The notes under the pieces: generated by a model | What the model was told of the DNA's origin: nothing | The model's database searches: none | The model's input: only the letters and a program-made list of their open reading frames with translations | Translations under genes and position numbers: made by a program | NCBI GenBank assembly: GCA_015057705.1 | Contig: SVDU01000008.1 | Coordinates: forward strand, 95,574 to 159,573 | Origin: Paenibacillaceae bacterium | GTDB taxonomy: Bacteria; Bacillota; Clostridia; Lachnospirales; Lachnospiraceae | Direction of reading: 5' to 3' | DNA length: 64,000 nt | Shown: one piece after another, positions 1-8,219 of the stretch | How positions within the stretch are numbered: position 1 is the stretch's first letter | Layout: every line of letters starts with the position of its first letter

Positions 1-609
1 GCAATTCTTTGTGCGAAAGATGTGATACAGGAGCCGTTTGCAGTAATCAATGCAGATGACTATTATGGAAAAGAAGGGTTTATAAAAATCCACGATTATC
101 TGGTGAACCAGATGGATCCGGATGCAAAACCATTTGATCTGTGCATGAGTGGGTTTATTCTGGGCAACACCTTAAGTGAAAACGGAGGCGTTACCAGAGG
201 GGTATGTCAGGTGGGGGCTGACGGTATCTTAGAGAAAGTTACGGAGACTTATGAAATTACAATGGACGGCCAGGCAGCCTGTGGAAGAGATGAAGCGGGT
301 AATCTGGTAAAGGTCTCTTTAGATCAGAACGTATCCATGAATATGTGGGGACTTTCACCTGCATTTTTAATGGAACTGGAGCGAGGATTTCCACCATTTT
401 TAGAGAGTCTGAAGGAAGGGGATATCAAAACCGAATATCTGCTTCCAAAGATCATTGACCGGCTGATCAGCCAGGATAAAGCCAGAGTTCATGTACTGGA
501 GACAAGAGATAAATGGTTTGGAGTAACTTATAAAGAAGATAAACCAGCTGTTTCTGCAGCAATTAAAGATCTGGTTTCAAAAGGAATTTATCCCGATCGG
601 CTTTTTTAG
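1..609 (+). CDS. Sugar nucleotidyltransferase, 5'-truncated by window edge
   Basis: The reading frame is open from base 1: the residues before the first GTG (base 22) continue the family alignment with the complete paralogue at 5523-6452 (AILC..D/EVI..PFAVINADDYYGK in both). The real start therefore lies upstream of the window, and the GTG at 22 is not the start. Family knowledge: NTP-transferase fold enzymes join a sugar phosphate to an NTP to make NDP-sugars for envelope glycans; the Asp pair in INADDYYG is the likely metal/nucleotide site. The C-terminal DKWFGVTYKEDKP matches DRWYGVTYQEDKK in the paralogue. The N-terminal nucleotide-binding G-rich loop is outside the window. The exact sugar cannot be told. 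Confidence 0.85.
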   Translation, partial: AILCAKDVIQEPFAVINADDYYGKEGFIKIHDYLVNQMDPDAKPFDLCMSGFILGNTLSENGGVTRGVCQVGADGILEKVTETYEITMDGQAACGRDEAGNLVKVSLDQNVSMNMWGLSPAFLMELERGFPPFLESLKEGDIKTEYLLPKIIDRLISQDKARVHVLETRDKWFGVTYKEDKPAVSAAIKDLVSKGIYPDRLF

Positions 610-687
610 TGGTAATATCCGCACTTTTTGGTGTTTCCCTGCATAGAATGGTGTTGTATAAGCTAAAAGCAGGGAGTGATAACAACC

Positions 688-1461
688 GTGCCAGGCAACC
701 CGGACTATACTTATGGAGAGGATAATGAGAGCCTGCCTCCATATATGCTTTATGGTGACAGGAGCATCAGGGAAAGTTCTCTGGAGCCGAAAGATATCAT
801 TGCAAAGGATCTGGAATATTTACAGGGAATGTACCCGGGACATATGAAACGTCTGCAGGAATACGTCGTTTCCGCATGTGATCACCTGGATTATAAAGAC
901 AGCCCAATGTACGATGAATTCCCCGACCGTCTGCTGATTCATCAGGTTTGTGATTCCATTTGCGCAAAGATTCGTGAAGAAGGAACCATAACGGACGAAT
1001 TGCTCATGGTGAACAATGATAAAACCGAGACAGCAGCCCAGATGCAGCAAGAGCCTATGGATTGGGAAAATGAGGAGTTGGAAAAAGCGGAACTTAATGA
1101 CAGGTACTCCACATGGGGACCTCCCGGTTGGGGCCCGCCCGGGCCAAAACCTCCTGGCTGGAGACCGCCGCCCGGAAAGAGACCGCCATACTGGGGTCCG
1201 CCCGGACCAAGACCGCCTTACTGGGGACCCGGACCAAGACCGCCTTATTGGGGACCAGGACCAGGCCCGAAACCACCCTACTGGGGGCCGGGGCCAGGGC
1301 CGAAACCGCCTTACTGGGGGCCAGGACCCGGACCAAAGCCACCTTATTGGGGAGCAAATCCCGGACCGCCTCAGGGCAATGGTCTGCTGGGCGATATCGT
1401 GTCAGTACTGCTTCTGAATGAAATGCACCGAAGAAGATGCAACTCCGGACGGTGCAGATAG
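688..1461 (+). CDS. Proline-rich PPYWG-repeat protein, function unknown
   Basis: About 257 residues. I chose GTG at 688 because AGGGAG (671-676) lies at a usable distance upstream; the earlier in-frame GTG at 676 overlaps that site and would have no ribosome-binding site. The first ~130 residues are acidic and helical-looking (YLQGMYPGHMKRLQEYV, DEFPDRLLIHQVCDSI) and recall small uncharacterised Lachnospiraceae proteins. Then comes a Pro/Gly/Trp/Tyr tail with six PPYWG units, ending in a short hydrophobic stretch (GDIVSVLLL) and a basic Cys-containing end. No signal peptide is visible. A surface or spore-associated structural role is only a guess from composition. A strong terminator follows. 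Confidence 0.6.
   Translation: MPGNPDYTYGEDNESLPPYMLYGDRSIRESSLEPKDIIAKDLEYLQGMYPGHMKRLQEYVVSACDHLDYKDSPMYDEFPDRLLIHQVCDSICAKIREEGTITDELLMVNNDKTETAAQMQQEPMDWENEELEKAELNDRYSTWGPPGWGPPGPKPPGWRPPPGKRPPYWGPPGPRPPYWGPGPRPPYWGPGPGPKPPYWGPGPGPKPPYWGPGPGPKPPYWGANPGPPQGNGLLGDIVSVLLLNEMHRRRCNSGRCR
1183..1353 (+). repeat. Tandem in-gene repeat coding PPYWG units
   Basis: Six copies of a unit coding PPYWG separated by GP-rich linkers; the last three are spaced 33 bp (11 residues, PPYWGPGPGPK). Synonymous differences between copies show they are not freshly duplicated. The region lacks stop codons in several other frames, which produces false overlapping reading frames. Confidence 0.85.
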
Positions 1462-1471
1462 GTAATAGAAA

Positions 1472-1508
1472 AGACAGCTTCCTATTAAAGGGAGGCTGTC
1501 TCTTTTTC
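1472..1508 (+). terminator. Intrinsic terminator after the proline-rich gene
   Basis: AGACAGCTTCC (1472-1482) pairs with GGGAGGCTGTCT (1490-1501), allowing a G-T pair, around a short AT loop, followed by a run of T. Confidence 0.85.
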
Positions 1509-1536
1509 ATTTAACGAATGTTTAAGAAAGTTTTCA

Positions 1537-1565
1537 TTGTAGTTTTGTTCATTATTGTTTACAAT
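1537..1565 (+). promoter_or_regulatory. Possible promoter for the 1604-4078 gene
   Basis: TTGTAG (1537-1542), 17-bp spacer, TACAAT (1560-1565). The match is moderate, but the position just after a terminator and ahead of the next gene is right. Confidence 0.35.
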
Positions 1566-1603
1566 AAAGAAGATCAAAACTGGGAAAATAAAGGATGTTT
1601 TAT

Positions 1604-4078
1604 ATGAATCGTTTGGCTAAAAAGATTGGAATTTTATCTGTGGTATTCGTAATGGCTATCGCAGTTTATTTTATGTGGAATCAGAGAAATACAGAAAAAA
1701 ATAATGTAATGGTGTATACCTCCATGGATGAGGCAGCCCTTCCTGTTGTATACGCGGACATGTACGGCAGAAAGATGAATCTTCTTCATGGCTATGTTCA
1801 GGATATGGCTCAGACTGTATCAAGGGAGGCCCTTACCGTACTTCCCCAGGACAGGAATTTAAGCCTTGGGATTGCAGATTATAACGGCACCATAACCGGT
1901 ATACAGTATGAAGTGCGCAGTCTGGATTTAAGCCGCCTTGTGGAACGCACCAGCCTAAGTAAATGGGACCAGGAAGAAGGAGTAGTAAAGGCATCTCTTC
2001 CCATACAGAATCTTCTGACAAAAGACAAGGAATATATACTGGTTCTTACACTGGACACTTCGGATAACGGAACACTTTATTATTATACCCGTATCATGTG
2101 GACGGACAGTACCAATGCGAAAGATATGATTGATTTTGCTGTTGATTTTACAACCAAGACATTTAACTATGATCAGGCAAGAGATCTGACTACTTATCTG
2201 GAGACCAGTAATACGGAAGATAACAGTTCTCTGGGTCATGTTTCCATACGGTCCAGTTTTTCCCAGCTCACCTGGGGAGGAATGACTATGAAACCAGTTG
2301 GAGAAATCCGAACCACTCTGAAAGATTTGGATGGTGTGATGTGCAGTGTCAGTCTGGAGTACCAGGCTGAAAGGGCTGGTGAAGGAGTAGATTCAGAACT
2401 GTATGAGGTGGAAGATACCTACACGATGAAATGGGACAGCCGCCGCATTTATCTGATGGACTTTGAACGGAATACCAATCAGGTATTTTCCGGACAGAAG
2501 GAACTGTTTTCTGGAAAACGGATCACACTTGGAATTACCAATGCAGATGAAGTACAGACAAAGAAAAGTCCTGGCGGAAACTGTATTGCTTATGGAATCA
2601 ATCGTGATTTATGGACTTACGATCAGAAACAGGGTCATGCAGTAAAGGTATTTTCATTCCGGAGCGGAACCGATGATGGTCTTCGCAGTGGTTATAACCA
2701 GCATGACATCAAGGTTCTTTCCGTAAGTGACAACGGCGATGTGGATTTTCTGGTCTACGGATATATGAACCGGGGGATACATGAAGGGAGCATGGGTATC
2801 GCTCTCTACCGGTACAGCAGCGGCGAGAATGCCATAGGGGAGCGGTTCTTTACACCGGTCACCTCATCCTTTGAGATGCTGAAAGAAGAAGTGGGCCAGC
2901 TTTCTCATTTAGGAACCAATGGAATGCTCTATCTTATGGCCGGCAGGTCTGTTTATGGAATTGATTTAAACAGCAACGAATATATGGTGCTGGCAGATTC
3001 TGTTTCTGAGGGAGGCTATGCGGTCAGCAGTACAGAGCGCCATTTTGCATGGCAGGAAGGAAATGACGTTTTCGGTGCCAGTGTGATTCATCTGATGGAT
3101 CTGGATACGGGAATTAAAAGAGAAATCAGCGGAGGAGAGGACAACCGTTTTCGTCCTTTGGGCTTTGTAGGCGATGATTTCATATATGGAATCGCGAAAA
3201 ACGGCGATATCTGGTCTCAAAACGGCAGGGTTCTTGATGCTCCCATGTACCGGATTGAGATTATGGATCAAGGCGGTTCGATTGTTAAAAAATATGAGCA
3301 GGATCAGTCTTATATTGCAGATGTGACGGTAGATGGAAGCCGGATTCACTTAACCCAGGTACTTAAAAACGACAGCCAGTCCTATTCGGTCTCCAGGCAG
3401 GATACCATTGTCTGTAACCAGGAGATTTCCAATGAAGAATTAAAGGGGATCGGCTGGTACGCTTCCGAGGACCGCAAAAAGATTTATTTTGTCCAGCTGG
3501 ATCAGGAAGCATCCAGCCGGGATGTAACCATTGCGGTGCCAAAGAAGGTAGCCTATGAAACAACCGAGGTGGTTGAATTAAAGAGCCGGCCAAAGAATCA
3601 GGATAACAGATATCTGGCCTATGCAGGAGGTCATTATCTGGGAAGCAGCAGAAGTTTTATTAAGGCGCTTCAGCTTGCCTATGATAAAATGGGGATAGTA
3701 ACTGACCAGAATCAGCAGATTTTGTGGAACCGGGTGAACAGGCCTCCTGTTAAAACCATGAAAGACCCATTGAAGAAAGGCGCAGCTTTTAATCGGAATC
3801 TGTCAGGCTTTGCAGATGATGGATTAATGGATGGAGTCTTTATGATTGATGCCAGGGGCGCCACCTTAAATCAGATTCTTTATTTTATCGGCCAGGGGTG
3901 TCCGGTTGCTGCTTATACAGGTCAGGGAGGGTATGTTCTTATCTCAGGCTATGACCAGTATAATGTCACACTATATAATCCGGAAACGAAGGATAGTCAG
4001 AAAATGGGCCTGAATGATGCCTCTGCTTACTTCTCGGGCCTTGGAAATGATTTCATCTGCGGAGTAATAATGGAATAA
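1604..4078 (+). CDS. Membrane-anchored extracytoplasmic protein with degenerate C39-like C-terminus
   Basis: About 824 residues. ATG at 1604 has AAGG (1591-1594) at good distance, unlike the in-frame ATG at 1595 that overlaps it. A basic start followed by one hydrophobic segment (IGILSVVFVMAIAVYFMW) predicts a signal anchor with the rest outside. The middle has repeated beta-strand blades (for example KSPGGNCIAYGI, TERHFAWQEGND, HLMDLDTG) like a WD40/TolB-type propeller. The last ~130 residues follow a C39-like peptidase outline (GQGCPVAAYTGQGGYVLISGYD...LYNPE), but the His usual in the GH-V-GYD motif is Gly and no N-terminal catalytic Cys motif is visible, so it is probably not an active protease. 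Followed directly by murA; an envelope role is inferred from context only. Confidence 0.6.
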   Translation: MNRLAKKIGILSVVFVMAIAVYFMWNQRNTEKNNVMVYTSMDEAALPVVYADMYGRKMNLLHGYVQDMAQTVSREALTVLPQDRNLSLGIADYNGTITGIQYEVRSLDLSRLVERTSLSKWDQEEGVVKASLPIQNLLTKDKEYILVLTLDTSDNGTLYYYTRIMWTDSTNAKDMIDFAVDFTTKTFNYDQARDLTTYLETSNTEDNSSLGHVSIRSSFSQLTWGGMTMKPVGEIRTTLKDLDGVMCSVSLEYQAERAGEGVDSELYEVEDTYTMKWDSRRIYLMDFERNTNQVFSGQKELFSGKRITLGITNADEVQTKKSPGGNCIAYGINRDLWTYDQKQGHAVKVFSFRSGTDDGLRSGYNQHDIKVLSVSDNGDVDFLVYGYMNRGIHEGSMGIALYRYSSGENAIGERFFTPVTSSFEMLKEEVGQLSHLGTNGMLYLMAGRSVYGIDLNSNEYMVLADSVSEGGYAVSSTERHFAWQEGNDVFGASVIHLMDLDTGIKREISGGEDNRFRPLGFVGDDFIYGIAKNGDIWSQNGRVLDAPMYRIEIMDQGGSIVKKYEQDQSYIADVTVDGSRIHLTQVLKNDSQSYSVSRQDTIVCNQEISNEELKGIGWYASEDRKKIYFVQLDQEASSRDVTIAVPKKVAYETTEVVELKSRPKNQDNRYLAYAGGHYLGSSRSFIKALQLAYDKMGIVTDQNQQILWNRVNRPPVKTMKDPLKKGAAFNRNLSGFADDGLMDGVFMIDARGATLNQILYFIGQGCPVAAYTGQGGYVLISGYDQYNVTLYNPETKDSQKMGLNDASAYFSGLGNDFICGVIME

Positions 4079-4092
4079 GAAAATGCGTTCTC

Positions 4093-4120
4093 TTTACAAA
4101 TCCGTAAGATATGTTATAAT
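4093..4120 (+). promoter_or_regulatory. murA promoter (extended -10)
   Basis: TTTACA (4093-4098), 16-bp spacer, TATAAT (4115-4120) preceded by TGT, giving an extended -10. It lies 66 bases before the murA ATG. Confidence 0.75.
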
Positions 4121-4185
4121 CATGAAAGGCGAATGTTAAAAATTAAGAGAATTGTAATAGATAAAAGGATAGTCAGAGGTGTGAA

Positions 4186-5478
4186 ATGGAGCAGTATATT
4201 ATGAAAGGCGGTAATCCCCTGGTCGGAGAAGTGACCATTGGAGGAGCCAAGAATGCCGCTTTGGGAATTCTTGCAGCAGCTATCATGACAGATGAGGATG
4301 TGCTGATTGATAATCTGCCTGATGTAAGAGATATTAACGTATTACTGGAAGCAATCGAGGAAATCGGAGCTACAGTAGAGCGGATTGACAGACATACGGT
4401 CCGCATTAATGGACAGACAATCCGTGAAGTATCGGTTGATGATGAATATATCCGCAGAATCAGAGCTTCGTACTATTTTATCGGAGCCATGCTTGGCAAA
4501 TACAAAAGTGCACAGGTACCTCTTCCGGGAGGCTGTAACATCGGAAGCAGACCAATTGACCAGCATTTAAAGGGCTTTCGTGCTCTGGGTGCCGACATAA
4601 AGATTGAGCGGGGAGCAGTAATCGCTCACGCCATTGATCTGGTAGCCAGTCATATCTATCTTGATGTGGTAAGCGTAGGCGCAACCATCAACATTATGAT
4701 GGCAGCAACTCTTGCAGAGGGACAGACCATTTTAGAGAACGTGGCGAAGGAACCTCACGTCGTTGACGTGGCTAACTTTTTAAACAGTATGGGCGCCAAT
4801 ATTAAGGGAGCCGGAACCGACACCATCCGAATCAAAGGCGTTTCCAGACTTCACGGGACAGAATATTCCATTATTCCTGATCAGATTGAGGCTGGTACAT
4901 TTATGTGTGCAGCAGCAATTACACGGGGAGATGTCATGGTGAAGAATGTAATTCCAAAGCACCTGGAAGCCATTTCGGCTAAGCTTCTGGAGATGGGTTG
5001 CGAAGTGGTGGAATTCGACGACGCAGTCCGTGTAGTAGGTAAAACCAATCAGAAGCATACCGATATTAAAACACTTCCCTATCCGGGATTCCCAACTGAT
5101 ATGCAGCCTCAGATGGCAGTAACACTTGCTCTGGCAGGCGGTACCAGTGTGGTAACTGAGAGTATATTTGAGAACCGCTTCCGCTATGTGGATGAGCTCT
5201 CCCGCATGGGTGCCAATGTAAAGGTGGAAGGTAACGTGGCTGTCATTGACGGCGTAACCGGTTTAACCGGAGCCTTTGTGAACGCACCTGATTTAAGAGC
5301 AGGGGCAGCACTGGTGATTGCCGGTCTTGCAGCAGACGGATATACGGTAGTAGATGAAATTGGTTATATACAAAGAGGTTATGAATGCTTTGAAGATAAG
5401 CTTCAGGGTCTGGGAGCCATGATTGAAAAAGTGGACTCAGAAAAAGAAGCTCAGAAATTTAAATTAAAAGTAGGATAG
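4186..5478 (+). CDS. murA: UDP-N-acetylglucosamine 1-carboxyvinyltransferase
   Basis: 430 residues, normal length. MurA transfers enolpyruvate from PEP to UDP-GlcNAc, the first committed cytoplasmic step of peptidoglycan synthesis. Visible family signatures: the PEP-binding cysteine in GGCNIGSRP (about C117), the catalytic Asp in FPTDMQPQ, and the C-terminal RGYECFEDKLQGLGA containing the conserved Arg. The start ATG has AGAGGTG just upstream. Firmicutes often carry two MurA paralogues (MurA/MurZ); which one this is cannot be decided from the window. It has its own promoter and a GC-rich hairpin beginning at its stop codon. Confidence 0.96.
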   Translation: MEQYIMKGGNPLVGEVTIGGAKNAALGILAAAIMTDEDVLIDNLPDVRDINVLLEAIEEIGATVERIDRHTVRINGQTIREVSVDDEYIRRIRASYYFIGAMLGKYKSAQVPLPGGCNIGSRPIDQHLKGFRALGADIKIERGAVIAHAIDLVASHIYLDVVSVGATINIMMAATLAEGQTILENVAKEPHVVDVANFLNSMGANIKGAGTDTIRIKGVSRLHGTEYSIIPDQIEAGTFMCAAAITRGDVMVKNVIPKHLEAISAKLLEMGCEVVEFDDAVRVVGKTNQKHTDIKTLPYPGFPTDMQPQMAVTLALAGGTSVVTESIFENRFRYVDELSRMGANVKVEGNVAVIDGVTGLTGAFVNAPDLRAGAALVIAGLAADGYTVVDEIGYIQRGYECFEDKLQGLGAMIEKVDSEKEAQKFKLKVG

Positions 5479-5500
5479 GCGGGGGCTTCCCCCGCCGTTT
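5478..5500 (+). terminator. GC-rich hairpin at end of murA
   Basis: GGCGGGGG (5478-5485) and CCCCCGCC (5489-5496) form a perfect stem with a very short loop, followed by only four T (GTTTTG). It is probably a partial terminator; the next gene is only 22 bases away. Confidence 0.55.
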
Positions 5501-5522
5501 TGCTTGACAGGAGGATGGGGCT

Positions 5523-6452
5523 ATGGAAATGAAGAAGAAACCGGTGCTTGTTATTATGGCAGCGGGGATGGGCAGCCGGTACGGTGGATTAAAACAGATT
5601 GATCCGGTGGATGCTCATGGAAATAAGATTATTGATTTTTCTATTTACGATGCAGTAGAGGCAGGCTTTGAAAAGGTGGTTTTCATCATTAAGAAAGCTA
5701 TTGAGAAAGAATTTAAAGAACATATCGGTGACCGCATGGCAGCTCACGTAAAGGTGGAATATGTCTATCAGGAGCTTTTTAAACTGCCTGACGGATTTGA
5801 GGTACCGGACGGACGTGTAAAACCCTGGGGAACGGGTCATGCCATCCTTTGCTGTGAAGAAGTGATTGATGGTCCTTTTGCCGTGATTAATGCTGATGAT
5901 TATTATGGAAAAAGTGCTTTTAAATCTGTTTTCAACTTCTTATCCCAGGTTCAGGACGGGAATAAATACCAGTTTTCCATGGTTGGCTATAAGCTCTATA
6001 ACACACTGACAGAGAACGGCCATGTTGCAAGAGGTGTATGCACGGTTTCGGAACATGGATTGCTTACCGATATCTGTGAGAGAACCAGAATAGAAAAACA
6101 TGGAGAGAAGGCGGAATTTACGGAAGATGATGGTGCAACCTGGACCGGTCTTTCCGAAGATACTCTTGTTTCCATGAATTTATGGGGATTTACCAGAAGT
6201 ATATTAACGGAGCTGAAAGAACGGTTCCCCGTCTTTTTAAACAAAGAGTTAAAAGAGAATCCTCTTAAATGCGAATACTTTCTTCCCTTTGTGGTAGATG
6301 AGCTGCTAAAAGAAGAAAAAGCAGAGGTAACTGTTTTAAAAAGTACAGACCGCTGGTATGGTGTCACTTATCAGGAAGATAAAAAGACGGTAGTGGACGC
6401 AATTGCAGGTTTTAAAGCTGCCAGTCTTTATCCCGAAAAGCTTTGGGACTGA
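5523..6452 (+). CDS. Sugar nucleotidyltransferase (NDP-sugar pyrophosphorylase family)
   Basis: 309 residues, complete. ATG at 5523 has AGGAGG 8 bases upstream. The N-terminus has the nucleotide-binding loop AAGMGSRYGGLKQ, then INADDYYGK (metal/nucleotide Asp) and DRWYGVTYQEDKK near the end. The family couples a sugar-1-phosphate with NTP to give NDP-sugar and pyrophosphate in the cytoplasm, feeding cell-wall or capsule glycans. It is a clear paralogue of the truncated gene at 1-609. Sugar and nucleotide specificity cannot be read from the motifs. The next feature is the metK promoter and riboswitch, so it ends its own unit. Confidence 0.85.
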   Translation: MEMKKKPVLVIMAAGMGSRYGGLKQIDPVDAHGNKIIDFSIYDAVEAGFEKVVFIIKKAIEKEFKEHIGDRMAAHVKVEYVYQELFKLPDGFEVPDGRVKPWGTGHAILCCEEVIDGPFAVINADDYYGKSAFKSVFNFLSQVQDGNKYQFSMVGYKLYNTLTENGHVARGVCTVSEHGLLTDICERTRIEKHGEKAEFTEDDGATWTGLSEDTLVSMNLWGFTRSILTELKERFPVFLNKELKENPLKCEYFLPFVVDELLKEEKAEVTVLKSTDRWYGVTYQEDKKTVVDAIAGFKAASLYPEKLWD

Positions 6453-6476
6453 CCTGACAGAAAAAATACTGGACTA

Positions 6477-6505
6477 TTGACATATGCCCGTTATTAGAGT
6501 AGAAT
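6477..6505 (+). promoter_or_regulatory. metK promoter
   Basis: TTGACA (6477-6482), exactly 17 bp, TAGAAT (6500-6505). It sits upstream of the SAM-I riboswitch, as expected for a leader of about 265 bases. Confidence 0.85.
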
Positions 6506-6559
6506 GAAAAAGCAGATATATAACTGCTAAAAATTGAATAACAAATGAAAAGTCGTAAT

Positions 6560-6692
6560 ATCCCTTATTCAGAGTGATGGAGATACAAAGGATCTGTGAA
6601 GTCACGGCAACCCCAGTCGGTTTTGTGGTTTTTAACCATGAAAAACGTCCGGAAGGTGCCAACCTGAGCGAGAAATCGAGCAATAAGAGGAT
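6560..6692 (+). promoter_or_regulatory. SAM-I (S-box) riboswitch
   Basis: Contains the S-box core: AGAGTGATGGAGA (6571-6583), TGAAGTCACGGCAACC (6596-6611) and GGTGCCAACCTGAGCGAGAA (6655-6674). P1 pairs CTTATT (6564-6569) with AATAAG (6682-6687) and can extend to base 6692. An antiterminator is visible: GGATTTGAT (6689-6697) pairs with ATCAAGTCC (6708-6716), which overlaps both P1 and the terminator's left arm. SAM binding should therefore stabilise P1, free the terminator and turn metK off. The riboswitch and its terminator, with the promoter, account for most of the 326-base gap between genes. Confidence 0.96.
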
Positions 6693-6710
6693 TTGATACA
6701 AATATGAATC

Positions 6711-6740
6711 AAGTCCGCGTTGCTGCGGACTTTTCTTTTT
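6711..6740 (+). terminator. Riboswitch-controlled terminator before metK
   Basis: AAGTCCGC (6711-6718) and GCGGACTT (6725-6732) form a perfect stem followed by a T-rich run to 6740. Its left arm is shared with the antiterminator. Confidence 0.93.
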
Positions 6741-6778
6741 GTTATTCCCCCATGTAAAGCAGAGGAGGAAATGACAAC

Positions 6779-7966
6779 ATGGAAAAATTATTATTTACAT
6801 CAGAATCCGTTACTGAAGGACATCCGGATAAAATGTGTGATCAGATTTCAGATGCAATTCTTGATGAGATGTTAAAACAGGACCCCATGAGCAGGGTAGC
6901 CTGTGAGACCTGTACTACCACCGGTCTTGTTATGGTTATGGGTGAGATCACAACCCAGGCATATGTGGACATTCAGAAAGTAGTGCGTGAAACCGTAAGA
7001 GAAATTGGTTATGACCGTGCAAAATATGGTTTTGACTGTGACACCTGCGGTGTGATTGTTGCTCTTGATGAACAGTCCCAGGATATCGCCATGGGTGTAG
7101 ACCGCGCCCTGGAAGCAAAAGAAAACAAGATGTCAGACAAAGAAATCGATGCAATCGGAGCCGGAGACCAGGGTATGATGTTCGGTTACGCCAGCAACGA
7201 GACAGAAGAATATATGCCATACCCCATTGCACTGGCTCATAAGCTTGCACTTCAGCTGACAAAAGTTCGTAAGAATGGAACTTTAACTTATCTTCGTCCC
7301 GATGGTAAAACCCAGGTGACGGTAGAATACGATGAGAACGGCAAACCTTTTCGCCTTGATGCGGTGGTATTATCTACCCAGCATGATGAGGATGTCAGCC
7401 AGGAGCAGATTCACAAAGACATTAAAAAGTATGTATTTGATGAGATCATTCCTGCTGAACTAGTCGATGACCATACTAAATTTTTCATTAATCCTACCGG
7501 CCGTTTTGTAATTGGCGGACCTCATGGAGACAGCGGTCTTACCGGCCGTAAGATCATTGTGGACACCTACGGCGGTTATGCACGTCACGGCGGCGGAGCA
7601 TTCTCCGGAAAAGATTGCACCAAGGTAGACCGTTCGGCCGCTTATGCAGCCCGTTATGTTGCAAAGAATATCGTGGCAGCAGGCCTTGCCGATAAGTGCG
7701 AGATTCAGCTGTCCTATGCCATCGGAGTTGCTCACCCAACCTCCATCATGGTTGATACCTTTGGAACCGGTAAAGTAAGCAATGAAAAGCTGGTTGAGAT
7801 TATCCGGGAGAACTTTGACTTACGTCCGGCTGGAATCATTAAGATGCTGGATTTACGCCGACCGATTTATAAGCAGACTGCTGCTTATGGTCATTTTGGA
7901 AGAAACGATTTAGATCTGCCATGGGAGAAGCTAGATAAGGTTTCCCTTTTAGAAGCATATTTATAA
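6779..7966 (+). CDS. metK: S-adenosylmethionine synthetase
   Basis: 395 residues, full length. Makes SAM from methionine and ATP with release of phosphate and pyrophosphate; cytoplasmic, normally a tetramer. Signatures: SVTEGHPDK at the N-terminus (catalytic His), [12 protein letters not shown], and the Gly-rich loop GGGAFSGKD with catalytic Lys. AGGAGG lies 10 bases before the ATG. Expression is set by the SAM-I riboswitch upstream, a product feedback loop well known in Firmicutes. A long terminator follows. Confidence 0.98.
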   Translation: MEKLLFTSESVTEGHPDKMCDQISDAILDEMLKQDPMSRVACETCTTTGLVMVMGEITTQAYVDIQKVVRETVREIGYDRAKYGFDCDTCGVIVALDEQSQDIAMGVDRALEAKENKMSDKEIDAIGAGDQGMMFGYASNETEEYMPYPIALAHKLALQLTKVRKNGTLTYLRPDGKTQVTVEYDENGKPFRLDAVVLSTQHDEDVSQEQIHKDIKKYVFDEIIPAELVDDHTKFFINPTGRFVIGGPHGDSGLTGRKIIVDTYGGYARHGGGAFSGKDCTKVDRSAAYAARYVAKNIVAAGLADKCEIQLSYAIGVAHPTSIMVDTFGTGKVSNEKLVEIIRENFDLRPAGIIKMLDLRRPIYKQTAAYGHFGRNDLDLPWEKLDKVSLLEAYL

Positions 7967-7980
7967 TTATGACATGAGAA

Positions 7981-8028
7981 AGATGCCGCGAGACAGCTGA
8001 TCTACAGCTGGGAGCGGCATCTTTTTTT
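7981..8028 (+). terminator. metK terminator
   Basis: AGATGCCGC (7981-7989) pairs with GCGGCATCT (8014-8022), with an inner CAGCTG/CAGCTG stem, then a T run to 8028. Confidence 0.92.
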
Positions 8029-8062
8029 ATGGATAAACAGACAGTTGACTATGGTTTTTAAT

Positions 8063-8088
8063 ATTTGGCGCTAAAACTAGCGCCAAAT
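8063..8088 (+). promoter_or_regulatory. Operator for the polyol PTS operon (likely MtlR-type site)
   Basis: Perfect 11-bp inverted repeat ATTTGGCGCTA / TAGCGCCAAAT around AAAC. It ends 15 bases before the -35 box. A similar element lies at 13191-13217 at the same distance from the same type of promoter. The position suits an activator, and the PRD regulator encoded at 11028 is the natural candidate. Confidence 0.75.
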
Positions 8089-8103
8089 CCCAGTTACTTC
8101 GTG

Positions 8104-8133
8104 TTGAAATTTAAACCTCACATTGATTATAAT
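8104..8133 (+). promoter_or_regulatory. Polyol PTS operon promoter
   Basis: TTGAAA (8104-8109), 18-bp spacer, TATAAT (8128-8133), identical in boxes and spacing to the promoter at 13233-13262. Confidence 0.75.
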
Positions 8134-8219
8134 AGGTCTATGAAAAGGAATTGATTGGCCAATCATACCTTCCACGGGTCACACAGTAAATACTATATCA
8201 TAAAGTGAGGGTATGTAAA

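Noticed and set aside
22..609. GTG at 22 as the start of the first gene
   Set aside because: The frame is open upstream to base 1 and matches the paralogue there, so the gene is truncated by the window.
1016..1510. Several overlapping frames in the proline-rich gene, both strands
   Set aside because: They come from the repeat lacking stop codons; there are no start signals or plausible domains.
8063..8088. Sigma-54 promoter because of TTGGC motifs
   Set aside because: The TGGCAC-N5-TTGC spacing is missing, and good sigma-70 boxes lie just downstream.
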